DNA from: Duncaniella sp.
GTDB taxonomy: Bacteria; Bacteroidota; Bacteroidia; Bacteroidales; Muribaculaceae
NCBI GenBank assembly: GCA_023664955.1
Contig: JAMPEV010000002.1
Location: forward strand, 187,855-251,854
Direction: 5' to 3'
Length of the DNA stretch: 64,000 nt
Part shown: in pieces, positions 9,528 through 19,800 of the stretch
How positions within the stretch are numbered: position 1 is the stretch's first letter
Layout: every line of letters starts with the position of its first letter
Position numbers and translations under genes: made by a program
The notes under the pieces: generated by a model
Told to the model about the DNA's origin: nothing
The model's input: only the letters and a program-made list of their open reading frames with translations
Databases searched by the model: none

Positions 9528-9547
9528 GGATGCACCATGGTGCATCC
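9528..9547. repeat. Perfect 20-bp palindrome
   Basis: GGATGCACCATGGTGCATCC is identical to its reverse complement and is flanked by CCCGG/CCCGGG blocks in a GC-rich island between glnS and the TPR gene. It could act as a transcript hairpin after glnS (minus strand), but there is no adjoining T-run. Confidence 0.75.
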
Positions 9548-9575
9548 TCCCGGGATCGCCATTGCTGAAACATCA

Positions 9576-9617
9576 TTTCCCTTTGAACTCCGGAGAGGCG
9601 ATATTATGCTATACTTA
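9576..9617. repeat. Copy A of a suspected dispersed intergenic repeat
   Basis: A 42-nt stretch with the core CCGGAG-nn-GCGAT lies next to the 20-bp palindrome, immediately after the glnS stop. It aligns with 20383-20425 (copy B) at roughly two thirds of positions with one gap, including TTTCCC at one end and CTTA at the other. Confidence 0.4.
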
Positions 9618-9619
9618 GG

Positions 9620-11317
9620 CTATTTATTCGCCTTTTCCCAGCTGTCCTTCAGTGCGATAGTTCGATTGAAAATCAAATTATCTTCAGTAGAGTCAGGGTC
9701 GAGCGTGAAATACCCGATACGCTGGAACTGGATGGGAAGCCCCGGCTTTGCGATTTTTGCGAGATACGGTTCAACCTTGATATTCTCTACTACTTTAAGA
9801 GAGTCGGGGTTAAGCATTTCGCGGAAGTCGCGGTCTGGCTCGGCTGCAGGATTCTCAACGTCGAACAGACGGTCGTAGATACGGGCTGTGGCATTGATTG
9901 CCTTATCAGCAGATACCCAGTGTAGTGTTCCCTTTACCTTACGCTGGCTACCGGGAAGACCGCTGCGTGTCTCGGGGTCGTATGTGCAGTAGATTTCTTC
10001 GATGTTACCGTTTTCGTCTTTCTTCACGTCGGTGCATTTGATGATATACGCACCTTTCAGACGCACTTCACCGTCGGGTGCAAGACGGAAGAATTTCTTT
10101 GGCGGATTCTCCATGAAGTCTTCACGCTCGATGTATATTTCGCGGGTGAAGGGCATTTCGTGAGTGCCTGAGGTGGGGTCTTCCGGGTTATTTTCCATCT
10201 CCACGGTCTCAACTTGTCCTTCCGGATAGTTAGTGATGATAAGTTTTACGGGATTTACCACTGCCATGCCGCGGGTTGCAACTTTGTTTAGGTCATCGCG
10301 CACTGCATGTTCGAGAAGCGAGATGCTGTTCAATGCTTCATATTTTGTATAACCGATAGCGTCTATGAAGTTGCGTATAGAGCGAGGAGTGAATCCGCGG
10401 CGACGCAAGCCTGAGATGGTCGGCATTCGCGGGTCATCCCATCCGGCCACAAGTCCTTCTTTCACGAGCTGAAGGAGCTTGCGCTTTGACATAACGGTGT
10501 AGGTGAGATTAAGACGGTTGAACTCAATCTGTCGCGGACAGTAGCTTTCATCAGCAAGTTCTTTGACGAAGTATTCGTAGAGGGGACGGTGAGGCACGAA
10601 CTCGAGGGTGCAAATGGAGTGGGTAACACCTTCGAAGTAATCGCTCTGTCCATGAGCGAAGTCATACATAGGGTATACTTTCCATGTGGTTCCGGTGCGA
10701 TGATGAGGGTGCTTGATTATGCGATACATAATCGGGTCGCGGAAGTGCATGTTGGGGCTTGCCATGTCAATTTTTGCACGGAGCACGCGTGAGCCTTCCT
10801 CAAATTCGCCTGCATTCATTCGCTTGAAGAGATCAAGGTTCTCTTCCACTGATCGGTTTCTGTAAGGGCTTTCAGTCCCTGCTTGGGTAGGAGTGCCTTT
10901 CTGTGCGGCAATCTCTTCCGATGTCTGGTCATCGACGTAGGCTTTGCCTTCTTTAATAAGACGAAGGGCGAGGTCGTATAGCTGGGGAAAATAGTCGGAT
11001 GCGTAGTATTCACGGTCACCCCAGTCGAAACCAAGCCAGTGAATATCTTCACGGATAGAGTCGACATATTCCACATCCTCTTTAACCGGGTTAGTGTCGT
11101 CGAATCGGAGATTGCATGTGCCTCCGAATTTTTCTGCCACGCCGAAGTCCATGCAGATGGCTTTTGCGTGTCCTATATGTAGATAGCCGTTGGGCTCAGG
11201 GGGGAAGCGGGTGTTTAGTCGTCCGCCGTTTTTCCCTGCCTGAAGGTCCTCGAGTACTAATTGTTCAACAAAGTTCAAGCCTTTTGGCTCCTGTGGAGTG
11301 GTCTGATTATTTTCCAT
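9620..11317 (-). CDS. glnS: Glutaminyl-tRNA synthetase
   Basis: A 565-residue class I aminoacyl-tRNA synthetase charging tRNA-Gln. The HIGH motif is at residues 47-50 ([10 protein letters not shown]), the KMSKS-type loop is VMSKRK at about 275-280, and the C-terminal anticodon-binding beta-barrels follow. 'RFDDTNP' and 'HWLGFDWG' are GlnRS/GluRS signatures. Length suits GlnRS; there is no YqeY domain. The frame stays open to 11395, but the -7 promoter element occupies 11393-11400, so the ATG at 11317 (MENNQTT) is the supported start. Presence of GlnRS means Gln-tRNA is made directly. It is divergent from the GH31 gene. Confidence 0.95.
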   Translation of the reverse strand: MENNQTTPQEPKGLNFVEQLVLEDLQAGKNGGRLNTRFPPEPNGYLHIGHAKAICMDFGVAEKFGGTCNLRFDDTNPVKEDVEYVDSIREDIHWLGFDWGDREYYASDYFPQLYDLALRLIKEGKAYVDDQTSEEIAAQKGTPTQAGTESPYRNRSVEENLDLFKRMNAGEFEEGSRVLRAKIDMASPNMHFRDPIMYRIIKHPHHRTGTTWKVYPMYDFAHGQSDYFEGVTHSICTLEFVPHRPLYEYFVKELADESYCPRQIEFNRLNLTYTVMSKRKLLQLVKEGLVAGWDDPRMPTISGLRRRGFTPRSIRNFIDAIGYTKYEALNSISLLEHAVRDDLNKVATRGMAVVNPVKLIITNYPEGQVETVEMENNPEDPTSGTHEMPFTREIYIEREDFMENPPKKFFRLAPDGEVRLKGAYIIKCTDVKKDENGNIEEIYCTYDPETRSGLPGSQRKVKGTLHWVSADKAINATARIYDRLFDVENPAAEPDRDFREMLNPDSLKVVENIKVEPYLAKIAKPGLPIQFQRIGYFTLDPDSTEDNLIFNRTIALKDSWEKANK

Positions 11318-11392
11318 TACTTGCAAGTTTTGAAAATATGCTTTTTGAATTCGTACGATGGTAAAGAATGAGTCGTTACGATTACTAAACTG

Positions 11393-11424
11393 CAAAGATA
11401 GTGAGAATTTTTGTAATCAGCAAC
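11393..11424 (-). promoter_or_regulatory. Promoter of glnS
   Basis: On the minus strand GTTG (11424-11421), 20 nt, then TATCTTTG (11400-11393). Transcription would start near 11386, about 70 nt upstream of the chosen start codon. Confidence 0.6.
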
Positions 11425-11437
11425 CTCATGCAGGTGA

Positions 11438-11469
11438 TTTGTTTTTTATAAGTATTTATGTTATCTTTG
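11438..11469 (+). promoter_or_regulatory. Promoter of the GH31 gene
   Basis: TTTG at 11438-11441, 20 nt, then TATCTTTG at 11462-11469. The leader before the ATG at 11498 is about 22 nt. Its -7 octamer is identical to that of the divergent glnS promoter. Confidence 0.7.
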
Positions 11470-11497
11470 TACCATATAATGCTCACTTACTTTTATC

Positions 11498-13927
11498 ATG
11501 AAAATTAAACAAATTTTGCTACCTCTATTTGCTGTCCTAATGACATCCGGTGTCAATGCAGAAACCGTGCAGGGCCTTGATGTTAATATAGAATTCTTTT
11601 CCCCTTCTATTGTAAGAGTTTACAAGGTTCCCCATGGCAGCGGATATAATGCTAAGAGCTTGTCAATAATAAAGGAGCCGGAAAGCGTGACTGTTGCAAA
11701 ATCAATTTCCGATGGCAAAACAATTTACAAATCTTCTGCACTTCAAGTAGAACTTGACAATGCCACCGGAGGTATAATATTCACGAATAATGATGGTGAT
11801 ATTCTGCTCCGCGATAAGGATTATGGAACACAGTTCACTGCCATAGACGATGCCGGTAAACCATCGTATAATGTCCGGCAAGCCTTTTTACTTGAACCGG
11901 ATGAGATTATATATGGAATGGGACAACAACAGACCGGACGCCTAAGCCAAAGAAACCAAAAATTACTGTTGCGAAATTCAAATACTAATATATGTATCCC
12001 TTTCATGCACTCTGAAAAGGGTTATGGATTGTATTGGGATAACTATTCACCGACTACCTTCACCGACAATCGACAGGAGACATCTTTCGATTCCGAAGTG
12101 GGCGACTGTGCTGATTACTATTTCATTTACGGTGGTGATTCCGAAGGAGTGGTGGCAGGAGTGAGAGACCTTACCGGTTCCGCTCCAATGTATCCCCTAT
12201 GGACGCTCGGACTATGGCAATGCAGGGAAAGATACAAAAGTCCTGACGAACTTTGCTATGTACTGGACAGATACCGCAAGGAACGTGTGCCTTTGGATGG
12301 AATTATACAGGATTGGCAGTACTGGGGGTGTGATTCAAATTGGAATTCAATGGCTTTTGAAAATCCCCGTTACATTAATAAGTTGGGTGATGAACATTTT
12401 ATGAAATTCCTCCCAAATGATGAAAATCCAAACGCTGATTATGGTGTGCCGCATATAAAGTCTCCTCAAGAGATGGTTGATTACGTTCATGACAACAATG
12501 CTCATATCATGATTTCAGTTTGGGCTTCATTCGGCCCATGGACCGATATGTATAAGAAGATGGAGGAACTAAACGCTCTTCTACGATTTGAAACATGGCC
12601 TCCTAAGTCAGGCGCACAGGCTTACGATCCATTCAATCCGGGGGCACGGAAGATTTATTGGGATCGGTTGAATCGGAATATTTTCAGCCTTGGGATGGAT
12701 GCATGGTGGCTCGACTCTACGGAGCCTGACCATCTCAACATCAAGGACAGTGATTTCAATACTCCCACTTATTTAGGCTCATTCCGCCGTGTGCATAATG
12801 CTTTCCCCTTGATGACTAATAAGGGCGTGTATGAACATCAAAGAGCCACATCTGATACTAAACGCGTATTTCTGCTAACACGTTCATCATCCTTCGGTCA
12901 GCAACATTACGGTTCACATTCATGGAGTGGCGATGTGACCTCGACATGGAGAAACTTCCGCAATCAGGTCACAGCCGGAATAAATTATTCCTTGTGTGGA
13001 ATCCCGTATTGGAACACTGACCTCGGTGGCTTTTTCGCATGGGAGTATAATAATACAGTTGATAATGTCGCATATCATGAATTGCATACACGATGGTATG
13101 AATGGGGTGCTTTCCAGCCGATAATGCGTTCCCACAATTCTTCCCCTGTGGCAGTGGAAATATATCAATTTGGTGAGCCGGGCTACTGGGCTTACGATGC
13201 CATTAAAAAGTATACTCATCTACGTTACCGCTTGCTCCCTTACCTCTATAGTACCACTTGGGATGTGACGAACAATAATGGCAGTATAATACGTCCATTC
13301 GTGATGGACTTTGCCCATGACCAAACGGCTAAGGAGCAGGCTCTGGAGTATATGTTTGGTAAAAGTTTCCTCGTGCGACCCGTCACTGATTCGTTATATA
13401 CATATCAGGACGATAAACGGAATGGACTTATAAAGGATATGTCAAATATAGGGAAAACGGATGTCTATCTGCCATCCGGGGCAAAATGGTATGATTTTTG
13501 GACTAATGAATTGTTGGCAGGAGGTCAGACAGTCAGCCGTGAAACACCAATCGATATAATGCCTGTGTATGTGCGTGCCGGCAGTATCGTGCCTTGGGGT
13601 CCGGACGTGCAGTATGCCACCGAGAAGAATTGGGATAATCTTGAAATTCGTATATATCCGGGTCAAGATGCTGAATTTATACTCTATGAGGATGAAAATG
13701 ATAATTATAACTATGAGAAGGGAGTCTATTCTACTATCAAATTCTCATGGAATGATGCGACCAACACTTTGACCATAGCTGATCGAGAGGGTGATTTCCC
13801 GGGTATGCTTTTGAATAGAAAGTTCCGGATAGTGAGAGTCAACGATAAGTCGGGAATTGGTGACGCACCCATGAAAGGCGGTCGAACGGTGAAATATAAT
13901 GGCAGGGAGATTAAAGTGAAAATTTAA
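11498..13927 (+). CDS. Secreted GH31 alpha-glycosidase (alpha-glucosidase or alpha-xylosidase)
   Basis: An 809-residue exported retaining alpha-glycosidase. A signal peptide ends near residue 21 (GVNA-E). The N-terminal beta-sandwich (about 25-230) leads into the barrel with the GH31 nucleophile Asp406 in AWWLDSTEP and the acid/base Asp479 in SHSWSGD, followed by C-terminal beta domains. 'WQCRERYKSPDEL' and 'DWQYWG' are family landmarks. GH31 includes alpha-glucosidases, alpha-xylosidases and others; the WLDSTEP form resembles the alpha-xylosidase-like branch, but specificity is not settled. It ends with a short interval before a GNAT gene, probably co-transcribed. Confidence 0.9.
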   Translation: MKIKQILLPLFAVLMTSGVNAETVQGLDVNIEFFSPSIVRVYKVPHGSGYNAKSLSIIKEPESVTVAKSISDGKTIYKSSALQVELDNATGGIIFTNNDGDILLRDKDYGTQFTAIDDAGKPSYNVRQAFLLEPDEIIYGMGQQQTGRLSQRNQKLLLRNSNTNICIPFMHSEKGYGLYWDNYSPTTFTDNRQETSFDSEVGDCADYYFIYGGDSEGVVAGVRDLTGSAPMYPLWTLGLWQCRERYKSPDELCYVLDRYRKERVPLDGIIQDWQYWGCDSNWNSMAFENPRYINKLGDEHFMKFLPNDENPNADYGVPHIKSPQEMVDYVHDNNAHIMISVWASFGPWTDMYKKMEELNALLRFETWPPKSGAQAYDPFNPGARKIYWDRLNRNIFSLGMDAWWLDSTEPDHLNIKDSDFNTPTYLGSFRRVHNAFPLMTNKGVYEHQRATSDTKRVFLLTRSSSFGQQHYGSHSWSGDVTSTWRNFRNQVTAGINYSLCGIPYWNTDLGGFFAWEYNNTVDNVAYHELHTRWYEWGAFQPIMRSHNSSPVAVEIYQFGEPGYWAYDAIKKYTHLRYRLLPYLYSTTWDVTNNNGSIIRPFVMDFAHDQTAKEQALEYMFGKSFLVRPVTDSLYTYQDDKRNGLIKDMSNIGKTDVYLPSGAKWYDFWTNELLAGGQTVSRETPIDIMPVYVRAGSIVPWGPDVQYATEKNWDNLEIRIYPGQDAEFILYEDENDNYNYEKGVYSTIKFSWNDATNTLTIADREGDFPGMLLNRKFRIVRVNDKSGIGDAPMKGGRTVKYNGREIKVKI

Positions 13928-13937
13928 ATTTCACATC

Positions 13938-14462
13938 ATGCAGAATAAATCCAGAATAATTGATGGGTTGGCGAGAGTTGCCACGATGGAGGATTTGGAT
14001 GAGATGATAGGGATATATGAATATGCTCGCGGGTGGATGGCTGAGAATGGTAATCCCAATCAGTGGATTAACGGCTATCCTTCCCGTGAGGTTATTGCAA
14101 TGGATATCATGAAGGGTGTAAGCCACGTGATTATTTCAGGTGACAGAATCGTCGGTGCTTTCTCGTTTATAATAGGTGAGGACCCAACCTACAGTGTGAT
14201 TGAAGGTGCATGGCTTAATGACAATCCCTATGGCACGATTCACCGCATTGCTGCTGCTCCCGGAGTAAGCGGGATAGCTGATGCTTGTTTAGATTTCTGC
14301 TGTGCTTGTTGTCGGGGTAGGGGACTGGATCTCCGAATCGACACCTATAAGGATAATGCTCCGATGCTCGGCTGGGTTACTTCACGCGGATTTAAATATT
14401 GTGGTATTATTTATATCGCAAATGGCACTCCCAGAAAGGCTTTTCAGCTGTTGCTGAATTGA
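13938..14462 (+). CDS. GNAT-family N-acetyltransferase
   Basis: A 174-residue cytoplasmic acetyltransferase-like protein, 10 nt downstream of the GH31 stop. The N-terminal helices (VATMEDLDEMIGIYEYARGWM), the central strand pair (GDRIVGAFSFIIG) and the acetyl-CoA loop region (GTIHRIAAAPGVSGIADACLDF, with R/A-pattern close to RxxGxA) fit the GNAT fold. The C-terminal 'LRIDTYKDNAPMLGWVTSRGFKYCGIIY' is the usual beta-6/beta-7 ending. The acceptor is unknown, and the link to GH31 is only positional. Confidence 0.85.
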   Translation: MQNKSRIIDGLARVATMEDLDEMIGIYEYARGWMAENGNPNQWINGYPSREVIAMDIMKGVSHVIISGDRIVGAFSFIIGEDPTYSVIEGAWLNDNPYGTIHRIAAAPGVSGIADACLDFCCACCRGRGLDLRIDTYKDNAPMLGWVTSRGFKYCGIIYIANGTPRKAFQLLLN

Positions 14463-14822
14463 GAATTAATCTTTGAAGTTCACTTAGTGGACTTTAAAAA
14501 ATAACTTGGACTATTCTGCTTGTTCTCATTGGCATCTATGCCGTTCTTCATCCAGTTATTTAGCTCGCTAAATGCCTTCATTCGGAAGACATATCTGCTC
14601 AATGATAACTGCGCATCTTGACCCTATTTATTTTGTTACGTTCATTTAATCGGATAAGTGACGATAAAATTAGACGCACCATGTAGTGCCGCAATGGTTG
14701 TCTACATGGTGCGTCCATTTTAGAAATTTACCTATCAGAATCGCATAATATGCTTACTGGAGGTAGGGAATAAGGGTGTCTGATGATGAGTGTCAAACAC
14801 CCTCAATATAATTCAGATATGA
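14463..14822. other. 360-bp convergent intergenic region
   Basis: It holds a small hairpin (14476-14483 with 14487-14494, one G-U pair) directly after the GNAT stop and a strong hairpin at 14673-14715. On the minus strand 14480-14623 is an open stretch of 47 codons after a TAG, including a possible ATG at 14581 (33 residues). It matches no family known to me and may be chance or a gene remnant. No RNA gene was seen. Confidence 0.5.
14673..14715. terminator. Bidirectional hairpin terminator after the GNAT and susD genes
   Basis: Arms 14673-14686 and 14702-14715 pair perfectly (14 bp) around a 15-nt loop. T-rich sequence follows on both sides (CATTTTAG on plus, TAATTTTATC on minus), so it can stop transcripts from either direction. 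Confidence 0.8.
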
Positions 14823-16844
14823 TTAGTTAGTCTTGTCTTCGTCGGCCACTGCATCTTCCCAGTTGGTGAACATTTCAACTGAGTCGTCATAGCCATCGTA
14901 ACCGTAGTTTTGACGTAGCTGGCCACCGATGTTAGCTTCGAGCACGTCATTAGGAACTGGCCAGAACAGGTTGCGCTTGTCAACACGGTAGTTGAGGTCC
15001 TTCTTTGAGTGGATTACGCCGTGGTTGAAGATGTTGTAGTGGATACAACGCTGGTACCAGTAGCTACCGCCTGAGAAGTCGGTACCTGACTGCTTGTCCC
15101 ATGTGTTGATATCGTAGGTGTTACCCCATTCGTCGGGCTGACCGCTGCGTGCAAGACACCATGAGATACGAGTCAACTCGGGTTGACGCCATTCCTCCAT
15201 GTAAAGTTCGCGGGCGCGTTCGTCAGTAATATCACCGATTGTGACAGTTCCGAACATCTTCTTGGCATTCGCACGTGCGCGGACTACATTGACATCCTGA
15301 GCTGCACCTGCTGCATTGCCCTGATAGTACTTAGCCTCTGCGCGGAGAAGATAAGTCTCAGCGAGACGGAAGATGTACATGTTACCATTAGAGCATTTAG
15401 ACCCCTTGGTAGCACCGTTAAACTGGTTGGCTCCCATGTTATCCTCTGCTGACTGGTCGAGGATATACATCTTGAACAAGGGGATAGGATACCATGAGCG
15501 GATAGTGTCGTTGCAGAGAAGCTGACCCTTGTGGATAGTAGTCTCGCCCTTTTCGTTCACGTAGTCCTCCGTGGCATAGAGCTGCATGTTCTTGCCGTAG
15601 TACTTAGAGTTCTTACGGTTATACTTGATGTCTTCCATTTCAACCCAGTTACCCATTTCGCGGTTGTGGCGGAGGTCCTGAGTGTCCTCTTCACCATTAT
15701 ACCACCACATATATTTATTGAAGTGATAAGAGGTGCGGAAACAACCGATACCACGGCCGAGTACACGGAGCCAGTCGAGATTTTCTGAGTAGTTACCGTC
15801 GTTGCGTGACCAGTTGTTGGTGGGAGAACCGATACCATCGGGTGAGATGATGTCGCCGTTTGACCAGTGTACACCGAGAGCACGCATGGTGAGATACTGT
15901 GTGAAGTTTTCATCGTGAAAGTTGAGCACAGGGAGGATGGTCTCAGTGTTGGCCGGATTCACGATGTTCTGACCGCGGTGGAGATCCCAAAGTACGTTGC
16001 GCTTTACCTCCCAAGTCTTAGGATTACCTGAGGGAACATTCTCACCGAATGGCTGCTGCATGAGCGCGAGACCATGATTGTTGATGAGGTCAGTTGCCAT
16101 ATCCTCTGCCTTCTTGAATTCACCAACTGCGAGGTAGCACTTGATAAGAAGCTGCATACATGCTTCCTGGTTCACTGTTCCCCAGTAGGGAAGTTCCTTT
16201 TGCGGCGGAACGTGTTCTACGGCAAATTCCAAGTCATGTACGAGCATCTTGAAGATAGCTTCCTTGCTTGTTGACTTATAGTTCTGCTTGGGAGTTTCGA
16301 TGATTTTAGATACCAAAGGTATATCACCGAATAGTAGCACCATGTGATAGTACTTATAAGCACGGTGGAAGTAAGCGCGACCTTTGTAGATGTCGCGAGT
16401 CTTCTCGTCAAGGCCGGGCACGCGGTCTACGTAAGTAAGAATTGTATTGGCGTATTTCACACCATTGTTACCTTCGTTATAGAAGCGTTTCATGGCGTTC
16501 TGGTCACCACCGCCGTAAAGCCAAGATGTGGGCTGAAGGTTGTCGGCGAAGTTGTCCATTGGTACACCGGCGTCGGTCTTCGCATAGAGACCTATGTCAG
16601 TCATGAAATAAACTGAGGCGATGGGAAGCACGTTGCCATTACCGTCCATCAAAATGTCTTTGTAACTGCGGTCGCAGCGTGCCATTGCTGCCTGGAGACC
16701 TGATTCGGTGGAGTAGGTTGACTCCGGTGCGAATACTGACAGCGGATCTGAGTCAAGGAAGTTGTCCTTGCACCCTGTGAGCATTGCCACAGCGGCAAGC
16801 CCCATCACGCATCTGCTGTATATGTTATTGTTGAATGATTTCAT
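14823..16844 (-). CDS. SusD/RagB-like glycan-binding lipoprotein
   Basis: A 673-residue surface lipoprotein that would form the lid of the adjacent SusC transporter and bind the target glycan. The lipobox LTGC places the acylated cysteine at residue 25. 'DNFLDSDPLSVF' after it is the classic SusD mature start, and the TPR-like helices appear as 'GRAYFHRAYKYYHMVLLFGDIPLV' (about 152-175) and 'LLRAEAKYYQGN', with the C-terminal 'RELYMEEWRQPELTR' motif. It is longer than the common 500-570 residues. It starts 22 nt after the susC stop and must be co-transcribed with it. The pair defines this PUL. Confidence 0.95.
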   Translation of the reverse strand: MKSFNNNIYSRCVMGLAAVAMLTGCKDNFLDSDPLSVFAPESTYSTESGLQAAMARCDRSYKDILMDGNGNVLPIASVYFMTDIGLYAKTDAGVPMDNFADNLQPTSWLYGGGDQNAMKRFYNEGNNGVKYANTILTYVDRVPGLDEKTRDIYKGRAYFHRAYKYYHMVLLFGDIPLVSKIIETPKQNYKSTSKEAIFKMLVHDLEFAVEHVPPQKELPYWGTVNQEACMQLLIKCYLAVGEFKKAEDMATDLINNHGLALMQQPFGENVPSGNPKTWEVKRNVLWDLHRGQNIVNPANTETILPVLNFHDENFTQYLTMRALGVHWSNGDIISPDGIGSPTNNWSRNDGNYSENLDWLRVLGRGIGCFRTSYHFNKYMWWYNGEEDTQDLRHNREMGNWVEMEDIKYNRKNSKYYGKNMQLYATEDYVNEKGETTIHKGQLLCNDTIRSWYPIPLFKMYILDQSAEDNMGANQFNGATKGSKCSNGNMYIFRLAETYLLRAEAKYYQGNAAGAAQDVNVVRARANAKKMFGTVTIGDITDERARELYMEEWRQPELTRISWCLARSGQPDEWGNTYDINTWDKQSGTDFSGGSYWYQRCIHYNIFNHGVIHSKKDLNYRVDKRNLFWPVPNDVLEANIGGQLRQNYGYDGYDDSVEMFTNWEDAVADEDKTN

Positions 16845-16866
16845 GATTTTTAAGATTGGATAGAAG

Positions 16867-19800
16867 TTAGAGTGTTACATTTACACCGAAGTTGAATGTG
16901 CGGTTGGAAAGTCCGCCGTTTTCTGGGTCGCCATACTTCCACTGGCTTGAGTGGAATGTGCACACGTTGTTGCAGCTTGCGGTGACGCGGATGCGCTCTA
17001 CCATGAAGCGGCGTGTGAAGTTCTGTGGAATAGTATAACCGAGGGTGATGTTGTCGAGACGCACGAAGCTGCGGTTGATGAGTTTACTTGCTGCGCTTAC
17101 TCCTGCTGGGCTTACTGCCTGGAGACGGCAGAAGTCGTTGGTAGGATTATCAGGTGTCCAGTATTCCTTTGCTGGGAGATTGAAACCGTTAACCATCTGT
17201 GAGCCGCCGTTATCGTCATTCAACCAAGCGTTTGATGTGCTCTTGTGTCCCATATAAGAATATAGTGAGAATGAGAAGGTGAAGTCCTTAAAGAAAGTGA
17301 AGTCGTTGCGTAATGACCAGTATATCGGAGGATTGGTTGTGCCGAGGAACACTTTATCCTTGTCGTTGTATACGGGTGTGCCATCTTCCTTGTCATCCTC
17401 AGTGTAAACGTTCACAACTTTCGGGTCACCGGGCTTCTGGCCTACCTTGGCTGCTGCTATGATATCCTCAGGAGTGTTCTGCCATACACCGTCAGTCTTG
17501 AACCACCATATCTCACCGATAGGCTTGTCGATGTACCAGCCATTTGATGAGTCGTCAGCTTCTTTGCCGTTCTCATCCTTGTTGCCATAGATATGCTTGA
17601 TGGCGTTCTTGTTGTAAGAGAATGCGAGGGCGGTTGACCACTGGAAGTCCTTAAGGTCTATGTTGATTGAGTTAAGCCCGATTTCAAACCCCTTGTTGCT
17701 AACTTCACCTAGGTTGGCTGCAATTGAGCTGAAGCCTGAGAAAGAGGGAAGTCGCTGGCTCATAATCATGTCCTTGGTGGTCTTGGTATAGATGTCGATA
17801 TTACCGGTCAAGCGTGAGTTTAGGAATGAGAAATCAAGACCGTAGTTCCATGATTCAGTGCGTTCCCAGCGGAGGTTGGGCGCACCGAGACGATTCATTG
17901 AGAGAGCGTTGACAACGGTTGGAGTACCATTGTTGTAGTAAACCATTGAACCGTCTACGCTAAGGTTAGCGAGGGGCTTGTATACATTGTTGATATCATT
18001 CTTAAGGTCGCCGAACTCACGGTTACCGTTAGTACCCCATGACACGCGGAGTTTTGCGTTGTCGAGCCAGTCACGCGAGAATTCCATGAATTTCTCATCG
18101 GAGAAGTTCCAACCGAGACCAACAGAACCGAAGTTACCCCACTTGTTGTTAGCTCCGAATCCTGAGAAACCGTCACGACGGAATGAACCGGTAATCATAT
18201 ACTTATTGTCGTAGCTATAGAATGCACGACCAAGATATGAGGTGGCGGTGTAGTGGGCATCCTTTGTCGAGAAGTTACTCTGCTCTTTGTTGGCACCTGC
18301 AGTGTAGTGGAATCCGAGTGCGTCGGTGGGCTGGATGTTGCGGGCCTCGATGCGGTCCTGCCAGTATTTGTGGTCCTCTGCTTCCTGTACCAATGTCACT
18401 GTGAAGTGATGAACATCAAGGAATGTGCGGTCCCAAGTAAGGGTGTTGTTAAGGTTCCAGTCAAATGTCTTGACATTTTCACGGTTTACACCGCGACTTG
18501 AAGCCGATGCATTGGGTAGGTCAGCTTTCATCCAATAGCGGTCGTGGAACCACTGGTAACGGGGTGCGATATTGAATGTGTAAGTGAAACCTGCGGGGAG
18601 GTTAACCTTGATATTAAAGATTGAGTTGATTGTGGTGTACCCCTTGTCGAGTTCGTAGTACTGACGGTCATGGTAGTAGTTGTAACCACCGTTGGTGGGA
18701 AGACCTGACATTGGATACTGCTCGTACTGACCGTCGGCTGTGCGGAGGTTTGAGTAGGGTGAGTTGCGAAGCATATTGTTGTCCCAGTAGTTAGTGCCGA
18801 GCGATACTGAGATGTCACCGTCGGAACGATCCTGGAAGTTAGCCTGCGCACCGAGTTCCAACCATGGTGTAATCTTGGTGTGAATTTTCATTGTTGCGCG
18901 GAATGCTTCGTATTCTGTTCCCTGAATCGGGCCTTCATTTTTCATGTAGCCTGCAGAAATATAGTAGTTGGAACGTTCGGTAGCACCTGATACAGCGGCG
19001 TTGTAGTCCTGCTTGATACCGGTACGGAACACTTGGTCATTCCAGTCCATTGTCTTTCCGTCAATGAAGTTTTGAAGCACGTAGGGCGAGTTGTACATGG
19101 CGAGACGACGACCCCAAAGACCCATGTATGTTTCGCCATCTGAAATACCAACACCTGATGCACCAGTCGCTGATGCCCATGCTGCCTGATCGGCTGCTTT
19201 ACGGGGATCATCGAAGTAGCCTGCGGGATAAGCGGGTGAGCCGTTAGCTGTTGCATTATAGTAGCCATAAAGACCGTCAGCCCCCTGGGCGTATGTCCAT
19301 TGCATTTTGTTCCAGTCAACGAGGTGCTGGAGATAACCTTCGGCATCGTAATAGTCATTATAATGCGCCTTATTAGTCACACCTACGTTTGCGCTGAGGG
19401 TGATGGTCGGCTTGCCCTCTTTACCTTTCTTTGTGGTGATGATGATGACACCGGCTGCTGCGCGCGCACCGTAGATGGCAGCTGATGATGCGTCCTTGAG
19501 CACGTCGATCTGAGCGATGTCGTCGGGGTTGATTTCTGAAAGTTCACCGTAGAATGCCATACCGTCGAGCACGATCATCGGGCTTGCGTCAGTACCGAGT
19601 GAGTTCTGACCGCGGAGACGGATTGATGCACCCTGACCCTTTGCGGATGAGTCGTAACCAATCTGCAGACCGGGTACGCCGCGGAGCACATCCTGTACAG
19701 AGCCGGGATTCTGGTCGGCAATCTTGTCGGGATTGATTTGAGTTACAGCACCGGTCAAGTCTTTCTTGCGGGCTGTACCATAACCGATCACCACTACGTC

